This document shows positions 48,539 through 57,780 of a stretch of DNA of 64,000 nt, one piece after another. The stretch is from Solilutibacter silvestris (lineage in GTDB: Bacteria > Pseudomonadota > Gammaproteobacteria > Xanthomonadales > Xanthomonadaceae): positions 744,001-808,000 of the forward strand of contig NZ_NPZB01000002.1 of assembly GCF_002895945.1 (NCBI RefSeq), read 5' to 3'. The notes beneath the pieces are model-generated. The model worked only from the letters and a program-made list of their open reading frames with translations, searched no databases and was not told the origin of the DNA. How positions within the stretch are numbered: the first letter of the stretch is position 1; each line of letters begins with the position of its first letter. The translations under genes were made by a program, and so were the position numbers.

Positions 48539-51202
48539 ATGTCGCAGAACAACACCATCCGCCAGCTTGCCGAACTGGTGAACACGCCGGTCGACAAGCT
48601 GCTTGAGCAGCTCAAGGAAGCCGGCATGCCGTTCGACAGCGCCGACCAGGAAGTCACGAGTGCGCAGAAGGTCAAGCTGCTCGGGTTCCTGCGCCGCACC
48701 CACGGTCGTGGCGAGAGCGCGGCCGCGCCTGCCGGAACCGAACCTGCGTCGGGCAAGATCACCCTGAGCCGCAGCAGCCGCAAGCAGGAACTCACCGTCG
48801 GCGGCGGCAAGAACAAAGCGACCGTCGATGTCGTGGTGCGCAAGAAAGTCGTGCTGAAGCCGGGCGCCAGCGATGGCGCATCAACGCGGCCGATGACCGA
48901 TGAACGCGCCGAGATCCTGCGCAAGCTGGAGGAATCCAAGCAGCGCAACCTCGATGAACAGCAGCGCCTCGCCGCGACCGATCGTGCGCGTGCCGAGGAG
49001 CGCCAGCGCAAGGAAGAGGAAGTGCGCCTCGCCGCTGAAGAAGCGCGTCTTGCCGCCGAAGCAGCTGCCAGTGAGGTGGCGACGCAGGTCGCCGAAGCGG
49101 AATCGGAAACCAAGCCGACCCGTGCCCCGGCCAAGCCTGGCACCCATGGTCATGCCGCCCATCCCCATCCGCCCAAGCCGGCACGTCCCGGCGGCCAGGA
49201 TGATGCGCGCAACGCCGGCAATGCCAAACACAAGACGCGCGGTTCACACGTGATGGTCGCTGGCGTCGAGGACGACGACAACGCCGCGCGCTTCGCCGGC
49301 AAGTTGCACCTCAGTGCCGCCGATCGCGCCCGCCGCACCACGACCACCAGCCGCAACAAGCCGCGCCACTCGCGTTCGTCCGACCAGTCGCGTACTGGCG
49401 GCGGCGAACACGGCTTCCAGCGCCCGACCGCACCGGTCGTGCGTGAAGTGACGGTTGGCGATGCCATCACCGTGTCCGACCTTGCGCAAAAGCTCGCGTT
49501 GAAGGGCGGCGACGTGGTCAAGGCACTGTTCAAGATGGGCGTGATGGCGACGGTGACGCAGTCGATCGATCACGACACCGCCGTGCTGGTTGTCGAGGAG
49601 CTCGGCCACAAGGCCGTGCGACCCAGCGACAGCGACGCCGAAACCGAATTGCTGGCGCAGGTGGAAGACGCCGGCCAGCAGGGCGAGCTCGCGCAGCGGC
49701 CGCCGGTGGTCACCATCATGGGCCACGTCGACCACGGCAAGACCTCGCTGCTGGATTACATCCGCCGCACCAAGGTGGCGACGGGCGAAGCCGGCGGCAT
49801 CACCCAGCACATCGGCGCCTATCACGTGAAGACGGCGAAGGGCACGATCAGCTTCCTCGATACCCCGGGCCACGCCGCGTTCACCTCGATGCGTTCGCGC
49901 GGCGCCAAGCTCACCGACATCGTGGTGCTGGTGGTGGCTGCCGACGACGGCGTGATGCCGCAGACCATCGAAGCGGTGCAGCATGCGCGCGCCGCCAAGG
50001 TGCCGCTGATCATCGCGATCAACAAGATGGACAAGTCCGACGCCGATCCGATGCGCGTCAAGAACGAATTGCTGGCCCAGGAAGTCGTTGCCGAAGATTT
50101 CGGCGGCGAGACCCAGATGGTGGAGCTGTCGGCCAAGAGCGGGCAGGGCGTGGACGAGTTGCTCGACGCCATCCTGCTGCAGTCGGAAGTGCTGGAACTC
50201 AAGGCCGTCCCGGATGGTCGCGCCAGCGGCACCGTGATCGAATCCGCGCTCGACAAGGGCCGTGGCCCGGTCGCGACGGTGCTGGTCCAGCGCGGCATCC
50301 TGCGCAAGGGCGATTACCTGGTGTGCGGCGTGCAGTACGGCCGCGTGCGTGCGCTGTTCAACGAAACCGGGGAGCAGGTGGCGGAAGCCGGCCCGTCGAT
50401 CCCGGTGCAGGTGCTCGGCCTGTCGGGCGTGCCGGACGCAGGCGACGATTTCGTCGTGGTTGCCGACGAACGCCTGGCCAAGGACGTGGCGCAGCAACGC
50501 GAAGCCAAGCGTCGCGAATCACGCCTGATCAAGCAGGCCGGCAACCGCATGGAAGACGTCATGGCGCAGATGGGCCAGGGCGCGTCCCAGCAGGTGCTGA
50601 ACCTGGTGGTGAAGGCCGACGTGCATGGTTCTATGGAAGCATTGCGCGAATCGCTGAGCGGTTTGTCGAACGACCAGATCCGCATCACCGTGATCGGTTC
50701 CGGCGTCGGCGGCATCACCGAATCCGATGCCCAGCTCGCCGCGACCTCGAAGGCCGCGCTGATCGGCTTCAACGTCCGTGCCGATGCCTCCGCGCGCAAG
50801 ATCATCGATGCCAACGGCGTCGACCTGCGCTACTTCTCGATCATCTATGACGTGATCGACCAGGTGAAGCAGATCGCCTCGGGCGTGCTCGGCAAGGAAA
50901 TCCGCGAAGACATCATCGGCACCGCCGAAGTGCAGCAGGTGTTCCGCCACTCCAAGTTCGGCTCGATCGCTGGTTCGATCGTGGTGGAAGGCGTCATCCG
51001 CCGCGGCAAGCCGGTCCGCGTGCTGCGCGACGACACCGTCATCTTCACCGGCGACCTCGATTCGTTGCGTCGCTTCCAGGAGAACGTCGACGAGGTCAAG
51101 CACGGCACCGAATGCGGTATCGGCGTGAAGGGCTACGACCAGGTGCGCGCCGGCGACAAGATCGAGTGCTTCGAACGCGTGGAAGTGCAGAGGACGCTGT
51201 AA
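48539..51202 (+). CDS. infB: Translation initiation factor IF-2
   Basis: The 887-aa product delivers initiator tRNA to the 30S subunit. The N-terminal third holds IF2_N ([21 protein letters not shown]) and a charged Ala/Glu-rich coiled region, then a second IF2_N-like unit. The GTPase domain has G1 GHVDHGKT at residues 395-402, DTPGHAAF (G3) and NKMDK (G4). Domains II-IV follow to the end. Internal starts for shorter isoforms may exist as in E. coli. Confidence 0.97.
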   Translation: MSQNNTIRQLAELVNTPVDKLLEQLKEAGMPFDSADQEVTSAQKVKLLGFLRRTHGRGESAAAPAGTEPASGKITLSRSSRKQELTVGGGKNKATVDVVVRKKVVLKPGASDGASTRPMTDERAEILRKLEESKQRNLDEQQRLAATDRARAEERQRKEEEVRLAAEEARLAAEAAASEVATQVAEAESETKPTRAPAKPGTHGHAAHPHPPKPARPGGQDDARNAGNAKHKTRGSHVMVAGVEDDDNAARFAGKLHLSAADRARRTTTTSRNKPRHSRSSDQSRTGGGEHGFQRPTAPVVREVTVGDAITVSDLAQKLALKGGDVVKALFKMGVMATVTQSIDHDTAVLVVEELGHKAVRPSDSDAETELLAQVEDAGQQGELAQRPPVVTIMGHVDHGKTSLLDYIRRTKVATGEAGGITQHIGAYHVKTAKGTISFLDTPGHAAFTSMRSRGAKLTDIVVLVVAADDGVMPQTIEAVQHARAAKVPLIIAINKMDKSDADPMRVKNELLAQEVVAEDFGGETQMVELSAKSGQGVDELLDAILLQSEVLELKAVPDGRASGTVIESALDKGRGPVATVLVQRGILRKGDYLVCGVQYGRVRALFNETGEQVAEAGPSIPVQVLGLSGVPDAGDDFVVVADERLAKDVAQQREAKRRESRLIKQAGNRMEDVMAQMGQGASQQVLNLVVKADVHGSMEALRESLSGLSNDQIRITVIGSGVGGITESDAQLAATSKAALIGFNVRADASARKIIDANGVDLRYFSIIYDVIDQVKQIASGVLGKEIREDIIGTAEVQQVFRHSKFGSIAGSIVVEGVIRRGKPVRVLRDDTVIFTGDLDSLRRFQENVDEVKHGTECGIGVKGYDQVRAGDKIECFERVEVQRTL

Positions 51203-51222
51203 GGTCCGATGGAGTCAAACCG

Positions 51223-51600
51223 ATGGCCATGAAGAAATCGTTCCATCGCAGCGATCGCGTCTCCGCCCAGTTGCGGCGCGATCTCGGCACGCTGGTGCAC
51301 GCCACCATGCGCGAACATGCGCTGCCGTCGGTCAGCGTGTCCGATGTCGAGGTTACGCGCGATCTCGCCCACGCCAAGGTGTTCTTCACCGCGCTCGATC
51401 CGGCGCGGGCGAAGGAGGCGCTCAAGGGCTTGCAGGAACATGCGCGCGAGATCCGCTTCCAGTTGGCGCATGCGATGAAGCTGCGCCACGTGCCGGAATT
51501 GCATTTCCAGTACGACGATTCGGTCGATCGCGGCGAGCGCATCGAGCACTTGCTGCGCGATCTGCCGCCTGCCGGCGACGACGACTCCGCCGAGTCGTAA
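51223..51600 (+). CDS. rbfA: Ribosome-binding factor A
   Basis: The 125-aa product binds the 30S subunit during 16S rRNA maturation. The single KH-like domain shows SFHRSDRVSAQLRRDLG, VSDVEVTRDLAHAKVFFT and LRHVPELHFQYDDSVDRGERIEHLL. Starts at 51223 or 51229 are possible. It lies between infB and truB as in many bacteria. Confidence 0.95.
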   Translation: MAMKKSFHRSDRVSAQLRRDLGTLVHATMREHALPSVSVSDVEVTRDLAHAKVFFTALDPARAKEALKGLQEHAREIRFQLAHAMKLRHVPELHFQYDDSVDRGERIEHLLRDLPPAGDDDSAES

Positions 51601-51653
51601 GCCATCGTGCAGCTGGCGTGATTGCTGGCTGCTGACGGCACTACAATCCCCCG

Positions 51654-52679
51654 ATGACGACGCCGCGTCCACGCAGCCGCTTCCGCAAGGTCGATGGCAT
51701 CCTGTTGCTGGACAAGCCGCGCGGCCCGAGTTCCAACCAGATCCTGCAGCGCGTGCGCCACCTGTTCCGTGCGCACAAGGCCGGGCATACCGGTGCACTC
51801 GATCCGCTGGCGACCGGCCTGTTGCCGATCTGCTTCGGCGAGGCGACCAAGATCGCCGGCGGCCTGCTCGGCGCACGCAAGGCCTATGAAGCCGTCGCGC
51901 GACTGGGCATCGTCACCGATACCGACGACGCCGAGGGCCAGGCGTTGCGCGAACGCGAGGTGCCCAACTTCGATATCCCCACGCTGGATGCCGCGTTGCG
52001 CGGATTGACCGGCCATATCCAGCAGGTTCCGCCGATCTATTCCGCGCTCAAGCGCGGTGGCGAGCCGTTGTACATGAAGGCGCGGCGCGGCGAAAAGATC
52101 GAACTGGACCCGCGTCCGGTCGACGTGCACGCCTTCGACCTGCTCAACGCCGCCGATCTCCTCGACGAACATCCCAACCTGCGACTGCATGTCGAATGCG
52201 GATCGGGCACCTACATCCGCAGCCTGGTGCGCGATCTCGGCGAAATCCTCGGCTGCGGCGCGCATGTCACCGAATTGCGGCGGCTGTGGGTCGATCCCTT
52301 CCGCGAACCGAAGATGTGGACGTTGTCGGCGCTGGAGGAACTGGCCGAGCGCGGCGAACGCGCGCTCGATGCCTGCCTGCTGCCGATCGAGACCGGCATG
52401 GCCTCGTGGCCGCAAGTGCACCTGTCGCCGGCGCAGGCGCTGCTGCTGGGGCAGGGCCAGTCGGTGGCGGGGCCATTCCAGCCCATCGGCGAGGTGGCAG
52501 TCCTCGATGGCTGGGGCAAGGCGCTGGGCTTGGGCGAAGTCGACGCCTCCGGCCGGTTGCGGGCACGACGGATGTTCACCTGGGCGGTTCCGGGCCGGGA
52601 AGCGCCGGAATTGCCGGAATCGGGCAATTCGGACACGAATACGATGTCACACGTTGTTCACGGGGCCGAAGCCCGGTAG
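51654..52679 (+). CDS. truB: tRNA pseudouridine(55) synthase TruB
   Basis: The 341-aa product makes pseudouridine 55 in the T-loop of tRNAs. The catalytic Asp is D50 in AGHTGALDPLATG. KPRGPSSNQ, the YSALKRGGEPLY motif and GSGTYIRSLVRDLGE are typical. A PUA-like C-terminal domain is present and followed by an unconserved tail of about 25 residues. The promoter of rpsO overlaps its 3' end. Confidence 0.96.
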   Translation: MTTPRPRSRFRKVDGILLLDKPRGPSSNQILQRVRHLFRAHKAGHTGALDPLATGLLPICFGEATKIAGGLLGARKAYEAVARLGIVTDTDDAEGQALREREVPNFDIPTLDAALRGLTGHIQQVPPIYSALKRGGEPLYMKARRGEKIELDPRPVDVHAFDLLNAADLLDEHPNLRLHVECGSGTYIRSLVRDLGEILGCGAHVTELRRLWVDPFREPKMWTLSALEELAERGERALDACLLPIETGMASWPQVHLSPAQALLLGQGQSVAGPFQPIGEVAVLDGWGKALGLGEVDASGRLRARRMFTWAVPGREAPELPESGNSDTNTMSHVVHGAEAR

Positions 52680-52682
52680 ACT
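52654..52682 (+). promoter_or_regulatory. Candidate rpsO promoter inside the end of truB
   Basis: TTGTTC (52654-52659) and TAGACT (52677-52682) are 17 bp apart; the -10 contains the truB stop codon. A separate promoter for rpsO fits the strong need for S15. Confidence 0.5.
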
Positions 52683-52686
52683 ATTG

Positions 52687-52712
52687 GCGCCCAACACGGA
52701 CTGTGTTGGCGC
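52687..52712 (+). promoter_or_regulatory. Stem-loop in the rpsO leader
   Basis: GCG(C)CCAACAC at 52687-52697 pairs with GTGTTGGCGC at 52703-52712, a 10-bp stem with one bulged C. It would be at the very 5' end of the transcript from the promoter above. S15 represses its own mRNA through leader structures in E. coli; whether this stem serves that purpose is inference. Confidence 0.4.
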
Positions 52713-52803
52713 ATTCACGTTAACGGCGGACCCAGCGGTGCGACTCCGGAAGTGATCTTCCGCGCGCGTTCCTGCCAGTCCCGCATCTACCCAGGAAATT
52801 CAA

Positions 52804-53064
52804 ATGTCGATCGACACCAGCAAGATCATTGAAGACAACAAGCGCGGCGCCAGCGATACCGGTTCTCCCGAAGTCCAGGTCGCCCTGCTCACCGCCCGCA
52901 TCGAGCACCTGACCGAGCACTTCAAGACCCACAAGCAGGATCACCACAGCCGTCGTGGCCTGCTCAAGATGGTCAACAGCCGTCGCAGCCTGCTCGATTA
53001 CCTGCATGGCAAGGATGCGGAGCGTTACAAGGCACTGATCCAGAAGCTCGGCCTGCGCCGCTAA
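52804..53064 (+). CDS. rpsO: 30S ribosomal protein S15
   Basis: The 86-aa product binds 16S rRNA early in assembly. [14 protein letters not shown]-type sequence reads [21 protein letters not shown] here, and [20 protein letters not shown] carries the rRNA-binding His and Arg residues. CAGGAAA precedes the ATG. A strong terminator follows the gene. Confidence 0.98.
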   Translation: MSIDTSKIIEDNKRGASDTGSPEVQVALLTARIEHLTEHFKTHKQDHHSRRGLLKMVNSRRSLLDYLHGKDAERYKALIQKLGLRR

Positions 53065-53072
53065 GCTTCGCC

Positions 53073-53106
53073 AACGCGGCTCGGAAACGGGCCGCGTTTT
53101 GTTTTG
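53073..53106 (+). terminator. Intrinsic terminator after rpsO
   Basis: AACGCGGC (53073-53080) pairs with 53091-53098; two more pairs can form inside, leaving loop GGAAAC. The T-rich tail TTTTGTTTTG overlaps the 3' arm. It separates rpsO from pnp, though read-through into pnp is common in relatives. Confidence 0.8.
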
Positions 53107-53200
53107 CAGCACGAAAGTTTTCGCAGTACGGAATTTCGCAACACTCACTCGCCGCGCGGACAGGGGTTCGCGCGGATCAATCGACCCCCAAGGAACATAC

Positions 53201-55312
53201 GTGGCCAAGATCAGCAAAACCTTCCAGTACGGCAACCAGACCTACACCATCGAAACCGGCGAAGTCGCCCGTCAGGCCGGCGGCGCCGTGATGGTCTCCG
53301 TCGATGGCACGGTGTTGCTGGTCGCCGCCGTCGCCGCCAAGTCGGCGCGCGAAGGCCAGGACTTCTTCCCGCTCACCGTCGACTACCAGGAAAAGTTCTA
53401 CGCCGGCGGCCGCATCCCGGGTGGCTTCTTCAAGCGCGAAGGTCGCGCCACCGAGAAGGAAACGCTGATCTCGCGCCTGATCGATCGTCCGATCCGCCCG
53501 CTGTTCCCCGAGGACTACAAGAACGAAGTCCAGATCATCGCCACCGTGATGTCGATGAATCCGGAAGTCGACGGTGACATCCCGGCGCTGATCGGCGCGT
53601 CCGCCGCGCTCGCGCTGGCCGGCACCCCGTTCCAGGGCCCGATCGGCGCCGCCAAGGTCGGCTACAAGAACGGCCAGTACCTGCTGAACCCGACCATCAC
53701 CGAGCTGAAGGATTCCGAGCTCGAGCTGGTCGTCGCCGGTACTTCCAACGCGGTGCTGATGGTCGAGTCCGAAGCGAAGATGCTGTCGGAAGACGTGATG
53801 CTCGGCGCGGTGATGTTCGGACATCGCGAGATGCAGAAGGTCATCAACATCATCAACGAACTCGTTGTCGAAGCCGGCACCAAGCCGTCGGCATGGCAGG
53901 CCCCGGCCAAGAACGAGGCGATGATCGCCGCGCTGAAGGACGCCGTCGGCAACCAGCTCGCCGCAGCCTTCCAGGTGCGCGACAAGCTGCAGCGTCGCGA
54001 TGCCATCGCCGCGATCAAGAAGGACGTGCTGACCGCATTGGTCGGTCGCGCCGAATCCGAAGGCTGGAGCGCCGGCGAACTGTCGAAGGAATTCGGCGAA
54101 CTCGAATACCAGACCATGCGCGGCTCGGTGCTCGACACCAAGGTCCGCATCGACGGCCGCGCGCTCGACACCGTGCGCCCGATCGCTTCCAAGGTCAGCG
54201 TGCTGCCGCGTACCCACGGTTCCTCGCTGTTCACCCGCGGCGAAACCCAGGCGATCGTGATTGCGACGCTCGGCACCGCGCGTGACGGCCAGATCATCGA
54301 CGCCGTCTCCGGCGAGTACAAGGAACACTTCCTGTTCCATTACAACTTCCCGCCCTATTCGGTCGGTGAGTGCGGCCGCATGATGGGCCCGAAGCGTCGC
54401 GAAATCGGCCACGGTCGCCTCGCCAAGCGCGGCGTGCTGGCGGTGATGCCGACGATGGAAGAATTCCCGTACACCATCCGCATCGTCTCGGAAATCACCG
54501 AGTCGAACGGTTCCTCGTCGATGGCATCGGTCTGCGGTTCCTCGCTGGCGCTGATGGACGCGGGCGTGCCGATCAAGGCGCCGGTCGCCGGCATCGCGAT
54601 GGGCCTGGTGAAGGAAGACGACAAGTTCGTCGTGCTGTCCGACATCCTCGGCGACGAAGATCACCTCGGCGACATGGACTTCAAGGTTGCCGGCACCTCC
54701 GACGGCGTGACCGCGCTGCAGATGGACATCAAGATCCAGGGCATCACCGAGGAAATCATGAAGGCCGCGCTGGCGCAGGCCAAGGCTGGTCGCCTGCACA
54801 TCCTTGGCGAAATGGCCAATGCGTTGACCACGCCGCGCGCCGAACTGAGCGAGTTCGCGCCGCGCCTGCTCACCATCAAGATCCATCCGGACAAGATCCG
54901 CGAAGTGATCGGCAAGGGTGGCGCGACGATCCAGGGCATCACCAAGGAAACCGGTACCCAGATCGACATCCAGGACGACGGCACCATCACCATCGCCTCG
55001 GTCAACAACGCCGCCGCGCTCGCCGCGAAGGCACGCATCGAGCAGATCACCAGCGACGTCGAGCCGGGCCGCATCTATGAAGGCAAGGTCGCCAAGATCA
55101 TGGACTTCGGTGCTTTCGTCACCATCCTGCCGGGCAAGGACGGCCTGGTGCACGTCTCGCAGATCTCCAACGAGCGCGTCGAGAAGGTCGGCGACAAGTT
55201 GAAGGAAGGCGATATCGTCAAGGTCAAGGTGCTGGAAGTCGACAAGCAGGGCCGCATCCGCCTGTCGATGAAAGCCGTGGAAGAAGGTGAGGGCGTCACT
55301 CCGGCGGAGTGA
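53201..55312 (+). CDS. pnp: Polyribonucleotide nucleotidyltransferase (PNPase)
   Basis: The 703-aa product degrades RNA from the 3' end by phosphorolysis and is a degradosome partner. Two RNase PH domains are present ([17 protein letters not shown] and the [12 protein letters not shown] / [11 protein letters not shown] regions of the catalytic half). A KH domain ([16 protein letters not shown]) and a C-terminal S1 domain ([18 protein letters not shown]) follow. The start is GTG at 53201 behind AAGGAA; upstream in-frame codons overlap the rpsO terminator. Confidence 0.97.
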   Translation: MAKISKTFQYGNQTYTIETGEVARQAGGAVMVSVDGTVLLVAAVAAKSAREGQDFFPLTVDYQEKFYAGGRIPGGFFKREGRATEKETLISRLIDRPIRPLFPEDYKNEVQIIATVMSMNPEVDGDIPALIGASAALALAGTPFQGPIGAAKVGYKNGQYLLNPTITELKDSELELVVAGTSNAVLMVESEAKMLSEDVMLGAVMFGHREMQKVINIINELVVEAGTKPSAWQAPAKNEAMIAALKDAVGNQLAAAFQVRDKLQRRDAIAAIKKDVLTALVGRAESEGWSAGELSKEFGELEYQTMRGSVLDTKVRIDGRALDTVRPIASKVSVLPRTHGSSLFTRGETQAIVIATLGTARDGQIIDAVSGEYKEHFLFHYNFPPYSVGECGRMMGPKRREIGHGRLAKRGVLAVMPTMEEFPYTIRIVSEITESNGSSSMASVCGSSLALMDAGVPIKAPVAGIAMGLVKEDDKFVVLSDILGDEDHLGDMDFKVAGTSDGVTALQMDIKIQGITEEIMKAALAQAKAGRLHILGEMANALTTPRAELSEFAPRLLTIKIHPDKIREVIGKGGATIQGITKETGTQIDIQDDGTITIASVNNAAALAAKARIEQITSDVEPGRIYEGKVAKIMDFGAFVTILPGKDGLVHVSQISNERVEKVGDKLKEGDIVKVKVLEVDKQGRIRLSMKAVEEGEGVTPAE

Positions 55313-55334
55313 TCTTTCGCAACATGGCGTGACG

Positions 55335-55370
55335 AAAAGAGCGAATCGAAAGGTTCGCTCTTTTTCTTTT
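55335..55370 (+). terminator. Intrinsic terminator after pnp
   Basis: AAAAGAGCGAA (55335-55345) pairs perfectly with 55354-55364 around an 8-nt loop and runs into TTTTTCTTTTT. It is a strong terminator 22 bp after the pnp stop. Confidence 0.9.
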
Positions 55371-55380
55371 TGAAAGCGAA

Positions 55381-55398
55381 ACGTCATCCAACTGAAAT
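55381..55398 (+). promoter_or_regulatory. Pho-box-like site upstream of receptor/phospholipase pair
   Basis: ACGTCAT-CCAA-CTGAAAT has two 7-bp half-sites spaced by 4 bp, the layout of PhoB boxes (CTGTCAT-N4-CTGTCAT). Ten of the 14 half-site positions match. It ends 80 bp before the receptor ATG. The downstream phosphocholine phospholipase C is a type of gene known to be phosphate-regulated in Pseudomonas, which supports the reading. Confidence 0.4.
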
Positions 55399-55478
55399 CG
55401 GAAGCACCGATGCTGCGCCGTCCGCCGGCGTAGTGAACGTCGCGTCATCTTCCATTCCGATTTCAAGGATCGTTCTGC

Positions 55479-57773
55479 ATGTCTTCCTCCGCACGTCTTC
55501 CTGCGCGCAGCCTGCTCGCGTTGTCGCTCATCGCCGCCATGGGTGCCGTCTCAGCCCAGGAAATGGCCCAGCCGGCACCTGCCAATGCTTCGGTCAACGC
55601 AACCGATGCCGCGCAAGCGGGCAACGGTACGACCAGCAAGGACCTCGACACCATCTCGGTGATCGGTCGCGGCGAGACGCGCCAGGTGCAGCGCATCACC
55701 GCGAAAGACATGAAGACCTTGCCGCCGGGCACCAGTCCGTTGAAGGTGCTGGAAAAGCTGCCGGGCGTGCATTTCGAATCGGCCGACAGCTACGGCAATT
55801 ACGAGTGGTCGACGCGCATCAGCCTGCGCGGCTTCAACCAGACGCGCCTCGGCTTCATGCTGGATGACATCCCGCTGGGAGACATGAGCTATGGCAACAA
55901 CAACGGCCTGCACATCAGCCGCGCGTTGATTTCCGAGAATCTCGGCAGCGCCGAACTGTCCTCGGGCATCGGTGCGCTGGGCACGGCATCCACCGGCAAC
56001 CTCGGTGGCACCGTGCAGTTCCATTCCAGCGACCCGGCGCCGGACTACGGCGTGATGCTGGCGCAGACCATCGGCAGCGACAGCACCTATCGCACCTACG
56101 GTCGCCTCGATACCGGCGACCACCACGGCTTCGCGATGTATCTCTCCGCGGAATCTGCCAGCGCCGACAAGTGGAAGGGCGATGGCCAGCAGAAGCAGTT
56201 CCAGTTCAACGGCAAGGCGGTCTACAACTTCGGCGACAGCAAGGTCGGTGCGTTGTTCACCACCTCGAAGCGCAACGAAACCGACTACCAGGATTTGTCG
56301 TGGGACATGCTCAAGCGGCTGGGCTGGAACTGGGACAACTACGCGCCGAACTGGAATGCAGCGGTGAACGCAGCGAAGACGCAGTGCGGCGCCACCTACG
56401 TCTACACCTGCGATGACGCCTATTACGCCGGGCGCGGCCTGCGCAACGACAGCGTGACCTCGCTGTTCGGCGATTTCGCGCTGGCCGAGGGCGTGCGCCT
56501 GAAGGCGACGGCTTATCACCACGAGAACCGCGGCCAGGGCCATTGGTTCACGCCGTACCAGGCGTCGTACCCGGGCACCGCGCAGGAAACGCCGATCTCG
56601 ATCCGTACCACCGAATACGGCATCAACCGTTCCGGGCTGATGGCAGGGCTGGAATGGACGCTGGGCAACAATCTGTTGCAGGCCGGCGCCTGGGGCGAGA
56701 ACAGCCATCACACCGTGCAGCGCAATTTCTATTTCATCAGCGGTCCGGTGGACGACAGCTATTTCCTGCACAACCCGAATATCCGCAAGTTCTACCAGCG
56801 CTATGCCACGCAGACGCGCCAGTTCTACCTGCAGGACAGCATCACCCTGCTCGACGGCCGCATGCGCTTCGACATCGGCGTGAAGAGCCCGCACACCACC
56901 ACGACCTCGACGACGGTGCTGGGTTCCTATGCCAATGGCAGCCTGCGCGCCAGCAAGGGCGCGTTGCCGCAACTTGGCTTCGGCTACAAGTTCGATGATC
57001 GCAACGAAGTGTTCGCGTCGTATGCGCAGAACATTGCCGCGTTCCAGGCCGGGATCAACGGCCCGTTGGCGACCACGCAGGCCGCGTTCGATGTTTTCGC
57101 CAGCAAGTTGAAGCCGGAGGAATCGTCGACCATCGAAGCCGGTTACCGTCATGGTGGCGACTGGTTCGAAGGCTCGCTCGCGCTGTACACCACGAAGTTC
57201 AAGAACCGCCTGCTGTCGATCCAGCAGTGCTCATCCGGCATCCAGGGCTGCCCCTCGGCATATGCCAACGTCGGCGCGGTGAACAGCCGTGGCGCCGAAG
57301 CGACCTTCATCCTCAAGCCGATGCAGGGGCTGCGCTGGTACAACTCGCTGTCGTACAACAAGTCGACCTACGCCGACGATTACCTCAACGGCGCCACGCT
57401 GGTCCCGACCAAGGGCAAGACCACGGTGGATTCGCCCAAGTTGCTGTTCAACAGCGAACTGGCGTGGACGATGAACGGCTGGGATGCACGCGTGGCCGGC
57501 AGCTACACCGGCAAGCGTTACTACACCTATCTCAACGATGGCGCGGTGCCCAGCTACTGGCAGTTCAATGCCTCGGCAGGATACGATTTCGGCAAGATGG
57601 GTTTCCTGCAGGATCTGCGCGTGGCGCTCAACGTGACCAACCTCGCCAACAAGCATTACTTCGGAACGATCGGTTCGAACGGGTTCACCGACAGTGACGC
57701 CGTCGGCTATTTCGCCACCATGCAGGCGGGCGCGCCGCGCCAGGCGATGTTCACCGCGACCGCGAAGTTCTGA
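55479..57773 (+). CDS. TonB-dependent receptor
   Basis: The 764-aa product starts with a signal peptide ending MGAVSAQ. A TonB-box-like segment (DLDTISVIGRG, about 55-65) precedes the plug (LKVLEKLPGVHFES, ISLRGFNQTRLGFMLDDIPLG) and a 22-strand-type barrel ending in TATAKF with the C-terminal Phe. It resembles FecA/FepA-type receptors more than the Oar type. The ligand is unknown. The phospholipase C gene starts 7 bp after its stop, so the two are one operon, possibly for uptake of a phosphorus-containing compound. Confidence 0.9.
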   Translation: MSSSARLPARSLLALSLIAAMGAVSAQEMAQPAPANASVNATDAAQAGNGTTSKDLDTISVIGRGETRQVQRITAKDMKTLPPGTSPLKVLEKLPGVHFESADSYGNYEWSTRISLRGFNQTRLGFMLDDIPLGDMSYGNNNGLHISRALISENLGSAELSSGIGALGTASTGNLGGTVQFHSSDPAPDYGVMLAQTIGSDSTYRTYGRLDTGDHHGFAMYLSAESASADKWKGDGQQKQFQFNGKAVYNFGDSKVGALFTTSKRNETDYQDLSWDMLKRLGWNWDNYAPNWNAAVNAAKTQCGATYVYTCDDAYYAGRGLRNDSVTSLFGDFALAEGVRLKATAYHHENRGQGHWFTPYQASYPGTAQETPISIRTTEYGINRSGLMAGLEWTLGNNLLQAGAWGENSHHTVQRNFYFISGPVDDSYFLHNPNIRKFYQRYATQTRQFYLQDSITLLDGRMRFDIGVKSPHTTTTSTTVLGSYANGSLRASKGALPQLGFGYKFDDRNEVFASYAQNIAAFQAGINGPLATTQAAFDVFASKLKPEESSTIEAGYRHGGDWFEGSLALYTTKFKNRLLSIQQCSSGIQGCPSAYANVGAVNSRGAEATFILKPMQGLRWYNSLSYNKSTYADDYLNGATLVPTKGKTTVDSPKLLFNSELAWTMNGWDARVAGSYTGKRYYTYLNDGAVPSYWQFNASAGYDFGKMGFLQDLRVALNVTNLANKHYFGTIGSNGFTDSDAVGYFATMQAGAPRQAMFTATAKF

Positions 57774-57780
57774 CGCGGCG

